Assembly: GCA_022792535.1 (NCBI GenBank)
Contig: JAAWBG010000056.1
Span: 19,441-83,440 of the forward strand
Length of the DNA stretch: 64,000 bases
DNA from: Lachnospiraceae bacterium
GTDB taxonomy: Bacteria > Bacillota > Clostridia > Lachnospirales > Lachnospiraceae
Direction of reading: 5' to 3'
Part shown: piece after piece, positions 47,995 through 57,499 of the stretch
Position numbering within the stretch: the stretch's first letter is position 1
How the letters are laid out: each line of letters opens with the position of its first letter
Notes under the pieces: generated by a model
Told to the model about the DNA's origin: nothing
Database searches by the model: none
The model's input: the letters and a program-made list of their open reading frames with translations, nothing else
Translations under genes and position numbers: made by a program

Positions 47995-48410
47995 TTTCCT
48001 CTCCTGCCTTTCCTGTTTTTGCTGATTTTCTCTTTCCTTCTGTCCTTCTTTTTCTCCCTTTTTTTCGCTGCCGCTTCTTCCATATGAATTTCACGGATTG
48101 TTTTTTCTCCTTCCGTAGATATATAGACAAGCGGACGATTGGCAAAGAGCATACGCATTTTTCTTCCCATGTACTCATAGAACCCCATCCCATTAAATGA
48201 ATAGAATCCACCAAGTGCTATCGGTGCAGCAACCGGGATTGCCACATAAACACTGGGAGTAAGACCAATATAACGGTATAACAGCAGAACAATTCCGCCG
48301 CCCGCTACAATCGACGCCACAGAAAAAATAAGCTGTTTTGCAGTCAGCCCCATGACAACGGACTCTTTATAGCGTTCTATATCTTTGTTGATTTCAATTA
48401 CCATCTTCAT
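47991..48410 (-). CDS. PrgI/TcpE-like membrane protein
   Basis: A 139-residue protein 'MKMVIEINKDIERYKESVVMGLTAKQLIFS' with two membrane segments (about 30-75) and a very basic C-terminal tail. This is the PrgI family, VirB3-like inner-membrane parts of Gram-positive conjugation channels, always next to virB4. It starts 6 bp after the VirB6-like gene stop and ends in an ATGA overlap with a small ORF. Confidence 0.9.
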   Translation of the reverse strand: MKMVIEINKDIERYKESVVMGLTAKQLIFSVASIVAGGGIVLLLYRYIGLTPSVYVAIPVAAPIALGGFYSFNGMGFYEYMGRKMRMLFANRPLVYISTEGEKTIREIHMEEAAAKKREKKKDRRKEKISKNRKGRRGK

Positions 48411-48416
48411 ACCTCC

Positions 48417-49259
48417 CTATAAACCTAACGCCTTGCTGGTAAGCGACTGTGCTCCTTTTACGCTTCCTACCGTAAGGGCAATCGTAAAGGTCATCTCACA
48501 CAGGTAAATGAGTGTCTTTGCCCACTCTGAATAACTTCCTGTAAAAGACGGAAGTCCCGCATTGATAAATGCATTACACAACATGATTGCCAACGCCATC
48601 GTAACCGCCTCGAACACTACAGATAAAAAATATTTGGCATAGGTGTTTGCTGTATTCGCCACGTTCCGATTTCCTGCCAGTGTAGAAAAGGCAATGGAGC
48701 CGATTGGCACGATGACCATGATTTTCAGAAATCGGAAATATACCGTGTATATCATAAAAAATCCACAGATAATAACAATAACACTCAAAAGAGCCGCCAG
48801 TATCAACATGATAAGCCCTTCACCAAACCCCAAATCTTTGATAACCTGTGCCTGTGCACTGTCAATGGTAAGCGTTGTGTAACCGCCCGCCGACAGTGCA
48901 TTTACAAGGTTCCCGATTGTACTGAAAAATGCTTTCATAATGGTGACATTGTTTGCCACAAGCCATTCGGAAATCCCAAGCCTTATCAACATACGCAGGA
49001 TTACCTCAAACCGCATTTCTTCCCGCACGTCCACGCTCTCCGCACAGAACCCTATGACAAAGAACAACACCACAAGGGAGGAACCCACCGCCACAAAAAT
49101 CGGCTGCACACTTTCCACCAATCCCCATGGACCGCCGCCCTTAAAACTTACCGGGGACTGCCCTAACAGGGCAAATACAAGACTTACCTGATTGTTCCAG
49201 AAACCAAACACCATTTCTAAAAGGTCCAGTATCTTCTCTCCCAGCTTAAAAATATCCAC
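48417..49259 (-). CDS. VirB6/TrbL-like polytopic channel protein
   Basis: A 280-residue protein with five or six membrane segments (for example 'IFVAVGSSLVVLFFVIGF', 'LIMLILAALLSVIVIICGFFMIY'). It matches the TrbL/VirB6-like channel proteins of Tn1549/CTn-type ICEs by size, position and hydrophobic pattern. Starts with GTG after GAGGTGAGG. It lies between the Maff2-like and PrgI genes, the usual order. Confidence 0.85.
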   Translation of the reverse strand: MDIFKLGEKILDLLEMVFGFWNNQVSLVFALLGQSPVSFKGGGPWGLVESVQPIFVAVGSSLVVLFFVIGFCAESVDVREEMRFEVILRMLIRLGISEWLVANNVTIMKAFFSTIGNLVNALSAGGYTTLTIDSAQAQVIKDLGFGEGLIMLILAALLSVIVIICGFFMIYTVYFRFLKIMVIVPIGSIAFSTLAGNRNVANTANTYAKYFLSVVFEAVTMALAIMLCNAFINAGLPSFTGSYSEWAKTLIYLCEMTFTIALTVGSVKGAQSLTSKALGL

Positions 49260-49294
49260 TTAATCCTCACCTCTTTTCCCATCACTGTTTTTTC

Positions 49295-49648
49295 TTAGAA
49301 GCCGAGAAAAGTAAGAACTGTGGAAATCCCTGCCATTATAACTCCGGCTACAATTCCTTTGAGTGCCGAGTTCATGGTGGAGGAATCCTGCTGCTGGTAG
49401 GCCTGCGCAAACTCCATAACATTTTTTGCAAGGATAATGACGCCCACCGCACCAATAACTGCAGTTACAAGCGTCTTTAAATTGTCAAGGGGCTGTGTAA
49501 TTGCCCCTGTTCCCTCTGCTGCAAACACTGTCATAGGCACTGTTTTTACTGCATAGCATATTGCACCGCAAAATACTGTCACTGCCCTCTTTATCCCTGA
49601 TAATTTACCTTTTCCTGCCATTGTCTCTCTGATAATTTTTGTTTTCAT
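49295..49648 (-). CDS. Maff2-family small membrane protein (pilin/VirB2-like)
   Basis: From ATG 49648 a 117-residue protein: basic N-terminus and hydrophobic signal-like segment ending AFA, then two membrane segments (LVTAVIGAVGVIILAKNVMEFAQ and GIVAGVIMAGISTVLTFLGF). It matches the Maff2 family found in clostridial ICEs, which is topologically like VirB2 pilins. The frame opens at 49684; two ATGs at 49654 and 49648 share an AAAGGAG site. Confidence 0.85.
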   Translation of the reverse strand: MKTKIIRETMAGKGKLSGIKRAVTVFCGAICYAVKTVPMTVFAAEGTGAITQPLDNLKTLVTAVIGAVGVIILAKNVMEFAQAYQQQDSSTMNSALKGIVAGVIMAGISTVLTFLGF

Positions 49649-49734
49649 AAACATAGTCTCCTTTTTCTTTTTATTTACAGTCACTCTGTCCAGACAGCCC
49701 TCTGAGATATAATTTTACCAGCCTCACCCAACAG

Positions 49735-51924
49735 CTAATTTCCTGAACGCCGGACTGTCTGAAATGTCTTTCTGGCTTCTCGCATTTTTATGACATCCGT
49801 TTCCGGATAGAATACCGCCAGTATTGTCTTTGTTGGCATACCAAGCGCAATCATCCTGTGCAGCTCATCTTTCTGTTCTTTGGAATACTTCCACTGGGCC
49901 ATACGGTTCATAATAGTATCTTCACCCTCAATCCTGCTCTTCACTGCCTCCTGCTTCAGTATTTTCTTTTTCGTCTCATGCTCCTGTTCCTCTTCCTGCA
50001 TATACATGAGTTCATTGTCCTGTTCTCTGTTAAACTGTTCTTTCTGTTCCTGTTCCTCCATATTGATAAAGCGTTTCTTCATGCCGATATCCGTGAGAAT
50101 TGCAAAGTCCCGGTAGTCAATCTTGTCAATATAGACATTTCCCCCTTTCTTTTTCAGTCCTTCATAATAGGCAAGTGCTTTCGGTGTCAGCAGTTGATAT
50201 GTCTGCATTTGCCCGTCTCCACTGTTTGGGACATGGACATAAGGCTCACCCCTCCCATCGGCGGTCTGGTCAAATGCAGGATGACCGAATGGAAGAAATT
50301 TACTGTCTATAATTGGATGAAAGCCACGGATAAAAATAATACATTTCCTGTTGTCCAGTTTCCGCACCTCATCCGGTGTGAAAAGCTCCCGGCCAAGCAC
50401 GTCATAATTGCGTGAGGAACTCCCCTGCCTGCCCTTTGTCTCGCCGCTTGATTTCTTGTCAATCGTGCCTTTTCCCAGCAGTTCCGAGACATATTTGTGC
50501 GTACTCTGTTCATTGCCACCGAGATAGATAAACGTGTCGCAGTTACCCGGAATGGTTTCCCATGTGTCCTTAAAAAGAGCCTTCAGCTGAGCAAAATTCT
50601 GTATAATGATAATACTGGAAATTTCTCTGGACCGCATGGTTGACAGAAGGGAGCAGTAATCATCCGGCAGTGCGACGTTCGCAAACTCATCAAGCATGAA
50701 GGTAACATGGATTGGCAGCCGCCCGCCGCAATTGAAGTCCGCCTGATAGTAAAGCCCCTGAAAAATCTGTGTGTAAAGCATTCCGATGATGAAATTGTAA
50801 GATTTGTCAGAATCCGGAATAACACAGAACAACGCAGTTCTCGTCTCTCCATCTCCATTTACACCAATCCCAAGTTCCGCAAGGTTTAAATCATCCCTTG
50901 ACAGTAACCGGAGTATCTGCTTGTTTTCCAGAAAAGCAAGTCGGGAGTTTGCGCTGATAATAATGGAACGGACAGTATCGCCCGCACCACGCATACACTT
51001 GTTGTACTGTTTCACCGCAGGGTGCGCAGCACCAAGTTTTGAATTTTCTTCCAGAAATTTCATACGCACATCCAAGCCTGATGGCTTGTTTGGCTCCGTT
51101 ACTTCTGCCTCCCCCAAAAGCTGCAGGACTGTCTCAAAATTCCTCCTTACAGGCGGTTCTTCCAGCCACACATAATAAAAGATTGCCTGCAGGAACAGCC
51201 CTTCCGCCTTCTCCCAGAATGGGTCAGAAGGCGTTGCTCCCTTTGGCGTTGTGTTGCTGATAAGATTTGTAATCAGCTTTACCACGTCCGTTTCTTCACG
51301 GATATAGGAAAAGGGATTATAGCAGTCCGACTTTTCCATTTCTAGGAGGTTTATGACTTTTACACTGTAACCGTTGCTTTTTAACATTTCCCCACAGCTC
51401 CGTAAGATTTCCCCTTTAGGATCAGTACAGATAAAAGAACAGTTATGGGGCATCTGCATCAGGTTCGGTTTTACTTCGTAAAAAGTTTTCCCTGCACCGG
51501 AACCGCCGCAGATTAAAATATTTCCGTTGAGTTTCAATTTCCGGAAATCCAACGACATTTTCACATTCTGGCTCAAAATGCGGTTAAAATTTACATCCTT
51601 GTCTGCCAACATCCTGTTTGCAGCCTGCGGAGATTCAAATCTCGCTGTACCGAACTCTTTCCCCGGCATGAAGTTCCTCTGACCTGTGACATACATGAAA
51701 AGAGCGATAGTATAGATGACCAAAGCCATTACTACCGCTTTTAAAGTTGTTTCATTATAATAATTTCCAAAAGGATTTTCGCATACATGGTTAAAAGATT
51801 CCAGAAAAGCATTTATCTCCATCCCCGGCTCCCATGCACCATTTAAGAGATATCCCGTATAAGCACTAAGAACTGCCCCCAGTGCCACAAACCATACAGA
51901 TATTTTTTTCCTGTTCTGTACCAT
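49735..51924 (-). CDS. virD4: VirD4/TraG-type coupling protein
   Basis: A 729-residue coupling ATPase that brings relaxosome DNA to the channel. Two N-terminal membrane segments are present (about 8-25 and 60-85). Walker A is 'ICGGSGAGKTFYEVKP' near residue 140, Walker B 'FMLDEFANVALPD' near 412, with 'IIIQNFAQLK' following. The C-terminus is acidic and Q-rich, as for substrate-binding tails. The gene follows the PcfB-like gene by 6 bp, the PcfB-PcfC order known from pCF10-type systems. Confidence 0.93.
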   Translation of the reverse strand: MVQNRKKISVWFVALGAVLSAYTGYLLNGAWEPGMEINAFLESFNHVCENPFGNYYNETTLKAVVMALVIYTIALFMYVTGQRNFMPGKEFGTARFESPQAANRMLADKDVNFNRILSQNVKMSLDFRKLKLNGNILICGGSGAGKTFYEVKPNLMQMPHNCSFICTDPKGEILRSCGEMLKSNGYSVKVINLLEMEKSDCYNPFSYIREETDVVKLITNLISNTTPKGATPSDPFWEKAEGLFLQAIFYYVWLEEPPVRRNFETVLQLLGEAEVTEPNKPSGLDVRMKFLEENSKLGAAHPAVKQYNKCMRGAGDTVRSIIISANSRLAFLENKQILRLLSRDDLNLAELGIGVNGDGETRTALFCVIPDSDKSYNFIIGMLYTQIFQGLYYQADFNCGGRLPIHVTFMLDEFANVALPDDYCSLLSTMRSREISSIIIIQNFAQLKALFKDTWETIPGNCDTFIYLGGNEQSTHKYVSELLGKGTIDKKSSGETKGRQGSSSRNYDVLGRELFTPDEVRKLDNRKCIIFIRGFHPIIDSKFLPFGHPAFDQTADGRGEPYVHVPNSGDGQMQTYQLLTPKALAYYEGLKKKGGNVYIDKIDYRDFAILTDIGMKKRFINMEEQEQKEQFNREQDNELMYMQEEEQEHETKKKILKQEAVKSRIEGEDTIMNRMAQWKYSKEQKDELHRMIALGMPTKTILAVFYPETDVIKMREARKTFQTVRRSGN

Positions 51925-51930
51925 AGGCGG

Positions 51931-53073
51931 CTACCTTTTTTCCGACACAGGCGCTTTTTTCGGTGCAGACTTTTTCTTCTGCATAAATTCCTGTTCCTTT
52001 ATTTTCTGCTCCACATCTGCATACCGTTTCCGTACTTCCGCACTTACCCTGTCATAATGCCCTTCGTACAGGTCTTTCCCTGTCATGGTGCCGACCACAC
52101 GGTTGTCTGCTGAATAAATCTTGTACTCCTTACTGCAGTCAAGGAAAGTCAGGATTGTCTTGCCCTCATGGATTTCCATCGCCCTGCTTTTGTTTATCCA
52201 TATATACTGTGCATTTTCACCCCAGGTCCCCGGTATCTTTGTCTTGATGGCATGGTCATTTTCCTCTGTTATCAGTTGTTTTGTGATAGTAATATCCATA
52301 AACAGAGGATTCTGTGCGGCGGCTACTGCCTGCATACGCTGCGCAAGCTCCCGGTATCCCTTCATCCGCTTTAAGAACATTTCTTTATCCATTAAAACTT
52401 TATGCTGCCCGCTTTCCTCTTTGGAAAGAACGCCGATTCGTTCAAGCTGCCCCAGAATATTTTCTGCCTGTTCCTTCTTAAGACTGAATTTTTCTTTTAC
52501 TTCCTCCACACTAATGCTCTTTTCTTCCATTGCGTAACTGCCAACCTTTTCAATCAGCCCGTCAAGGGCTTCCTGTACCCTTACCGTTTCCTCAGTGTGG
52601 AGACTGTCGTTTCCCTTTTTCTGCTCTTTCAAGAAAGACAGCACCTTATCCATTTCCTTTTCATCCCCGTTTTTGAGGTAATCGTCAAATGTGGCAATCC
52701 TTCCAGATTTCAGTTTCTGTATCATCATATTTACCCGTGGCACAGCTTCCGTATGAAAAATAATTTCGCTCATACCATCTTTTTTATTGATGTCAGGCAG
52801 CATGGAATAAAGAAGCCCGTATTTTTTCGCCATCTTCTCCACTTTCTTCCTGCCCTCCGTGGGAAACTGGAACACCTGCAAATCCCCGCCTTTCATAAGA
52901 AGCCTGCGCATATCCGTCTTTCCCAGTGTTTTTTCATGGTCCATGACTGCTATCAGAAAATCCACTGCTTTTTTCATCTCCTCAATCGTACCGCCACAAA
53001 TTTTCATTGCAATCTCTATTCCGTCATAACCGACACGAATTATCTGGACCGCCTCCTGTATCTCTTCCGCCAT
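51931..53073 (-). CDS. PcfB/DUF3801-like relaxosome-coupling accessory protein
   Basis: A 380-residue protein. Residues 1-150 resemble DUF3801/PcfB (GTIEEMKKAVDFLIAVM, KMAKKYGLLYSMLPDINKKDGMSEIIFH). The following region has winged-helix-like sequence (FSLKKEQAENILGQLERIGVLSKEE). PcfB-type proteins help the coupling protein recognise relaxase cargo. It lies directly upstream of virD4. Confidence 0.78.
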   Translation of the reverse strand: MAEEIQEAVQIIRVGYDGIEIAMKICGGTIEEMKKAVDFLIAVMDHEKTLGKTDMRRLLMKGGDLQVFQFPTEGRKKVEKMAKKYGLLYSMLPDINKKDGMSEIIFHTEAVPRVNMMIQKLKSGRIATFDDYLKNGDEKEMDKVLSFLKEQKKGNDSLHTEETVRVQEALDGLIEKVGSYAMEEKSISVEEVKEKFSLKKEQAENILGQLERIGVLSKEESGQHKVLMDKEMFLKRMKGYRELAQRMQAVAAAQNPLFMDITITKQLITEENDHAIKTKIPGTWGENAQYIWINKSRAMEIHEGKTILTFLDCSKEYKIYSADNRVVGTMTGKDLYEGHYDRVSAEVRKRYADVEQKIKEQEFMQKKKSAPKKAPVSEKR

Positions 53074-53084
53074 ATAACTGCCTC

Positions 53085-53480
53085 CTACAAACTTGCTTCT
53101 TTTTTTACCCGTTCCTGCACTTTTGCGGCATCCGTCCGCCTGATTTCACTTTCGCTCACAGAAATACCGCAGGCGGACAGCAGTTTCGATAAAGTCTTTA
53201 CTGCCTGTGCCTCCTGCACACGGTACATTTCAAGGGATATGAGCAGGTTCTCAATCTTCTGTATCCAGTTCGGCTGGAAATCTGCAAGCGTCTGATATTT
53301 TCTGCATATATCCTCCCTGTCTGCACCGTCTGCCGCCAGTTCGTCAACCAGTTTTTCCGTCAGCTCCCTGTCATTCGTCCGAAAGGCAAACTGAACTGTA
53401 AACTCCCTGTCCCTCTCTGTCATGGATATATTTCTCTCTCGGAACAGTTCCACCGTTTCTGTTATTGCTTCCAGTCCCAT
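53085..53480 (-). CDS. hypothetical ICE protein
   Basis: A 131-residue soluble helical protein (MGLEAITETVELFRERNISMTERDREF). Not recognised. It lies 11 bp before the PcfB-like gene and 2 bp after the preceding gene, so it belongs to the transfer operon. Confidence 0.75.
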   Translation of the reverse strand: MGLEAITETVELFRERNISMTERDREFTVQFAFRTNDRELTEKLVDELAADGADREDICRKYQTLADFQPNWIQKIENLLISLEMYRVQEAQAVKTLSKLLSACGISVSESEIRRTDAAKVQERVKKEASL

Positions 53481-53482
53481 TT

Positions 53483-54610
53483 CTACGCCTCCTTCATCTT
53501 ATTTTCGTAAACTGCAATGCTGATAATTTCTTCCATCTGTTCTGCCGGAATTTTGCTGTTAATCAGCACCAGCAGCTGTTTCTCCGACAGTCCTTTTTCA
53601 ATGGCGCTCCTTATTTGTACAAGCTGTTCCGGCAAAAGGTCCTTTTTTGCAAGCAGCTTTACAATATCCATTTTCTTCTTTAAGAAAAGCCTTGAAAACA
53701 TGGAACCCATTACGTTCCCTCTGTCTTTCCTCTCCATGCGCTCCACGGGGACAAAACAGACAAACCTGCCTTCCTTATCCACAACTGCAGCATGGTATTC
53801 TATTCCGGGATAACTCATTGTTTCAGGCATTACAGACAGATTGCTTCCAGTCTGTGATTCCGCTTCTTTTTCCCTTTTGACTGGCCCCGGCATGTTCTTC
53901 CCTGCTTTTTTCACCTGTTCTTCCAACGCCTCCCTCTCCTTCCTTATTTTTTCAATCTCCCTGTGCAGTTTTACAAGCTCCGCTCTTGCCTCATTCAATT
54001 CATTCTGCTGTTTTTCCAGCATTTTGTCTTTTTCAGAAAACTGTGCAATCAATTTCTTCTGCATCTGCGCATCCTGTTCTGCTGTCCCAAGTTCTTCCAG
54101 CTTCTCATTTAATGCGTCATATCGTTTCTCCTGGCAGGCAATCTTTTGGGCCACCTCACGGATTTCTTCCATAAGCTCTTTTGCATATTCCATATCCTGC
54201 CCACTTACAGATTCTGCCTCTCTGATTTTTCCAAGTACCTGTGTGAAAAGGCGTTTCATGGTATACGCTGTATTTTCTGCACTGGAAATCACTTCAGTTA
54301 TGGTTTCCATCGGGACTCCCTTTTCATAAAATTCAAGGGCAACCGCCATCTGTTCGCCGCTTAACCCCTCTTTTAAGATTGCCTCCTTTTCCTCTTTGCT
54401 GTAGCCATTGCGCAGGCATTTTGAATACACACACATCTGCCTGTAATCGTACCTGCCGCCGCTGTATTCCTCCGTTTCCTCCTTTGTCAGACCAAACCGC
54501 AAATCATCCTCTATCAGCTTTAAAATTTCCTCCGTATACTTCGGATTTTGTTTCAGCCTGCCAAGATATGCTTTTAAATCCATACCACTGAGCACTGTTC
54601 GTCCCTGCAT
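53483..54610 (-). CDS. hypothetical coiled-coil transfer-operon protein
   Basis: From ATG 54610 (GGGAGG site) a 375-residue protein beginning 'MQGRTVLSGMDLKAYLGRLKQNPKYTEEILKL'. The centre (about 150-250) is a strong coiled coil. Two copies of a 'GLSxEQMxxxLxxY/I' type repeat (EGLSGEQMAVALEFYEKGV; later SEKQLLVLINSKIPAEQMEEI) suggest a helical repeat module at both ends. The frame from 54757 runs back through a leader hairpin and is rejected. Function unknown. Confidence 0.75.
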   Translation of the reverse strand: MQGRTVLSGMDLKAYLGRLKQNPKYTEEILKLIEDDLRFGLTKEETEEYSGGRYDYRQMCVYSKCLRNGYSKEEKEAILKEGLSGEQMAVALEFYEKGVPMETITEVISSAENTAYTMKRLFTQVLGKIREAESVSGQDMEYAKELMEEIREVAQKIACQEKRYDALNEKLEELGTAEQDAQMQKKLIAQFSEKDKMLEKQQNELNEARAELVKLHREIEKIRKEREALEEQVKKAGKNMPGPVKREKEAESQTGSNLSVMPETMSYPGIEYHAAVVDKEGRFVCFVPVERMERKDRGNVMGSMFSRLFLKKKMDIVKLLAKKDLLPEQLVQIRSAIEKGLSEKQLLVLINSKIPAEQMEEIISIAVYENKMKEA

Positions 54611-54617
54611 AAAACCT

Positions 54618-54815
54618 CCCATCCTGCCCGTTTGGGGCAATAAAAAGGAATTTCGTTTTACGAAATTCTGCGCCGCAAATGCGTCGCCTTGGCGACATAT
54701 TTCCTTTGTATTTGCGTGCGCATTGTTGTTTGTTATCTTATAGGAAGACACTTTCACGCTTTAGTGCGACAAGGTCTTTCCTATAAGATAATAAAACAGC
54801 CATTTCCGGCTGTTA
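54618..54815 (-). promoter_or_regulatory. structured leader with terminators flanking a TATAGGAA hairpin (copy 2)
   Basis: In transcription order: terminator AACAGCC/GGCTGTT + TTATT (54795-54814); 17-bp bulged hairpin TTATCTTATAGGAAAGAC with its partner at 54733-54749; AAGGAAATAT; GTCGCC/GGCGAC; GAATTTCGT/ACGAAATTC followed by CTTTTTA; then the ribosome site. The same order is seen at 60920-61066. Confidence 0.6.
54795..54814 (-). terminator. terminator after relaxase gene
   Basis: On the minus strand AACAGCC pairs with GGCTGTT around GGAAAT, followed by TTATT. It lies 5 bp past the relaxase stop. Confidence 0.55.
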
Positions 54816-54818
54816 GAC

Positions 54819-56276
54819 TCATCTGGATTTTTCTCTCTGTTCCCTTTCCTTTTCCCGTTTCCTTTCTGGTTCTGGTTTTCCTGCTCCTTCCCCTGCCATA
54901 ATTTCCGCAAGAATACGGACTGCAATCTTTTCCTCTCTTATTACTGCCTTCTCTTTTTCCCTTATCTGTGCAATTTCACTCCGATAATACGCCTTATATT
55001 CGGCAAGCTGTTCCGACGTGTACCCTTCCTTTTCAAGCCTTGCCGACAACTCCGCATACTGCTTATGCTCTTTCTCAAACAGAATTTCTCCACGCTGGAA
55101 ACAGTTTTCACATTCCTTAAACTCCTCCATCTGCTCTGCAATGTCAAAAAGCGGCTTCATCCTTGCACGTTCTTTGAATATTCGGCTTTTTTCCTTTGAA
55201 ATCCCTTTTTTCCAGTCTTCCGACTGCTGTGCCGCCTGTCTTATCTCTGCAACCGTGAAAACATTATTTCTTACAAGGAACAGGTAATCTTCCTGCAGCT
55301 TCTGCATTTTTCGGATATCGTCACGGTACTGCCATGCCCTGCTGTATGAACGTTTCTTTAAAAGCCCTGTTTTGTAAAGCCTCGCAAAATAGCGTTTCTG
55401 TATGCCGGACATTTTCGCCTTTCTATACCGTTTTACCCGGCACTGCACGATTTTTGTTTCCTGCATCGCTTTTATCTTCCCATAGGAAGAAAGGCTCTCC
55501 TGTGCAATCCTCTCCCTTATGCGCTCCTCCGTGTAATTTTCCCCAAGGGATTTACACCGTCTGAATCTGCTCATGCCCATAGGCTTGATTGCAAGGTATT
55601 TTCCCTCCGTAGGGTATGCGTTCTTTATCCCGTAACCCATATCGGAAAGTACGGATAAAAAGGACTCATAGGTTGCCGACCGTAAAATTGCCGCATCAAT
55701 GTCACGCTTTATCATGTCCGCCCATACAAAGTTTCCATCTCTGTAATCATTCCATTCTCTGTAATTTTCAGATTTCTTTGCTTTGTCCTCCGATATTTCA
55801 ATTGTGGAAAGCCCGTACTCTTCGCACAGACGGTTCGTGATGGGCTGTATCTCCTTTGCCCAGTCCCCTTTTTGATAGCGGTACTTCCTGCCGCTCCGGA
55901 AACTTACACTATTAAATATAATGTGACCGTGGATATGGTCCGTGTTGTCATGCACTGCATACAATGCCTCATAATCTTTTCCGAGATACTCCTTTGCAAA
56001 TTTTCCGATTACCTCAAAGGCAGTGTCCGCATCCACTTCCCCCTCCACAAAGGATATGATAAGGTGGTAGCCCTGCCTCTGGTCCGTCTTTCCAAACTGT
56101 TCTTTTGTCTGCCGCATCTGCTCATACACCTGCTGCGGCTGGCAGTTAAGGAAATTAATGAGCCGCCCACCGTCTGTTTTTTCCGGCACAGTAATATAGT
56201 CAAGCGCCTGTTTTAAATGTTTTCCTGCATAACCTGAACCGCAGTCCCCAATATAAAGTATCTTGCTGATTGCCAT
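54819..56276 (-). CDS. MobP-type relaxase
   Basis: A 485-residue relaxase that nicks oriT and pilots the strand. The HUH metal site is 'VHDNTDHIHGHIIFNSV' near residues 113-130; the catalytic Tyr is probably in 'GSGYAGKHLKQALDYI' near the N-terminus. The C-terminal half is helical and basic. It is coupled with MobC upstream (32 bp), forming the relaxosome. By layout it belongs to the MOBP class of Tn1549/CTn-type ICEs. Confidence 0.93.
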   Translation of the reverse strand: MAISKILYIGDCGSGYAGKHLKQALDYITVPEKTDGGRLINFLNCQPQQVYEQMRQTKEQFGKTDQRQGYHLIISFVEGEVDADTAFEVIGKFAKEYLGKDYEALYAVHDNTDHIHGHIIFNSVSFRSGRKYRYQKGDWAKEIQPITNRLCEEYGLSTIEISEDKAKKSENYREWNDYRDGNFVWADMIKRDIDAAILRSATYESFLSVLSDMGYGIKNAYPTEGKYLAIKPMGMSRFRRCKSLGENYTEERIRERIAQESLSSYGKIKAMQETKIVQCRVKRYRKAKMSGIQKRYFARLYKTGLLKKRSYSRAWQYRDDIRKMQKLQEDYLFLVRNNVFTVAEIRQAAQQSEDWKKGISKEKSRIFKERARMKPLFDIAEQMEEFKECENCFQRGEILFEKEHKQYAELSARLEKEGYTSEQLAEYKAYYRSEIAQIREKEKAVIREEKIAVRILAEIMAGEGAGKPEPERKREKEREQREKSR

Positions 56277-56308
56277 TTTCTACGCTGCCTTTTCCCTACC
56301 TCTGCCCA

Positions 56309-56644
56309 TTACAAATTGCTGCTCATTTTATCCGCTATTTCCCGGACTGTCAGGTTGAGTTTTTTCATATAAGCACACAAAAGTTCCCTGTCCTCCGTGC
56401 GGTACAGTTTTGAATTATGATTTTTTGTAATCTGATTGATGTTGTTCCCGATTGCGTTGACCTCACTTATCAGTTCTTTCAAAAGGATACGGATTTCAGG
56501 ATAATCGTTGGGCTTCTGTGACAACAGCAGCCGGATATACTCCGATTCTTTCAAACCGCTTTCCTGCGCCTGCTTTTTCAGCCTGTCCGCTTCCTGCTGT
56601 GTCAAACGGAAAGGCTTGATAATGTCCTTTTTTTCTGCCGCCAT
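56309..56644 (-). CDS. mobC: MobC relaxosome accessory protein
   Basis: A 111-residue protein with a ribbon-helix-helix-like N-terminus (IKPFRLTQQEADRLKKQAQESGLKESEYIRLLL) and the 'LISEVNAIGNNINQITKNHNS' motif typical of MobC. It binds oriT and helps relaxase nick. Its start directly follows the stop of the upstream gene. Confidence 0.92.
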   Translation of the reverse strand: MAAEKKDIIKPFRLTQQEADRLKKQAQESGLKESEYIRLLLSQKPNDYPEIRILLKELISEVNAIGNNINQITKNHNSKLYRTEDRELLCAYMKKLNLTVREIADKMSSNL

Positions 56645-57499
56645 CTACCGTGACCTCCTTCCGTTCTTCTTTAATGCCGGGGAGACATCCGGGAGCAGGT
56701 CATTACCTGCCTTTATCTGGTCTGCCATTTTCTTGATGGCGCTATCAATCCTGCCTTCTCCGCCCATATCCTCAATCAATGCCTCTGCAAGTGTCACTGC
56801 AAGCGCATCAAGCTCTTTTCCGTACTTTGTGCGGTCAAACATTTTATCCAGTATTTTTTCATCTTCATTCAGGATGTCATAGCGGCTTTTCTTATTTGCA
56901 TTATCCACATAATCCTTCGGATTGGACAGTTTCTCTTCTGCCTTCTGCAGCATGGAAAAATTCCACTCCGCAGCGTCATTGACCACATCATCTATGGTAT
57001 CCGGTTCCCAATAGGTTTTCTTCTGCTCATAATCCAAATACCCTCGATACAGTTTCCCTTCCAGATGCCCCATCAGACAGCCATGACCTTCCATATAGTC
57101 GATGAGTATCTGCCCTTCCTCTGCTGACACCGGGAATGTCTTTTTGAGAAACTCTGCAAGCTGCGCTCCGTCCGTAAACTGCTGCGGTTCCCCTCTTTCT
57201 GTTACCTGTGCAAGATACATCTGCTCACCTGTATATCCGAAATCCTCATCTCCAAATTGCAAGGCTTTCTCTTCTCCCAGTTCCAGTGCCTCCGTAAGAA
57301 GCACCGCACCGAAATAGTTTACCCTGACATGTTCCTCCACAGATACTGGGAACCCGTCGTCATCGCCATGCCGCAGCTCATAGCAATGCATCCCCTTCGG
57401 CACCGTTTCCCTATCTACACGCAGCTCTGTGAAATATCCCTTCCTGCCCATCAGTTCTACTTCCTCAAGCACCTCTTTTTGCACGTTCACAGTTTCCAT
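56645..57499 (-). CDS. LPD28-like domain ICE protein
   Basis: A 284-residue acidic protein. The N-terminal 'MGRKGYFTELRVDRETVPKGMHCYELRHGDDDGFPVSVEEHVRVNYFGAVL' resembles the LPD28 domain of large polyvalent mobile-element proteins; the name is from memory. The C-terminal half is helical and ends with a basic tail. Its position between the candidate oriT and MobC suggests a DNA-processing accessory. Confidence 0.7.
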   Translation of the reverse strand: METVNVQKEVLEEVELMGRKGYFTELRVDRETVPKGMHCYELRHGDDDGFPVSVEEHVRVNYFGAVLLTEALELGEEKALQFGDEDFGYTGEQMYLAQVTERGEPQQFTDGAQLAEFLKKTFPVSAEEGQILIDYMEGHGCLMGHLEGKLYRGYLDYEQKKTYWEPDTIDDVVNDAAEWNFSMLQKAEEKLSNPKDYVDNANKKSRYDILNEDEKILDKMFDRTKYGKELDALAVTLAEALIEDMGGEGRIDSAIKKMADQIKAGNDLLPDVSPALKKNGRRSR

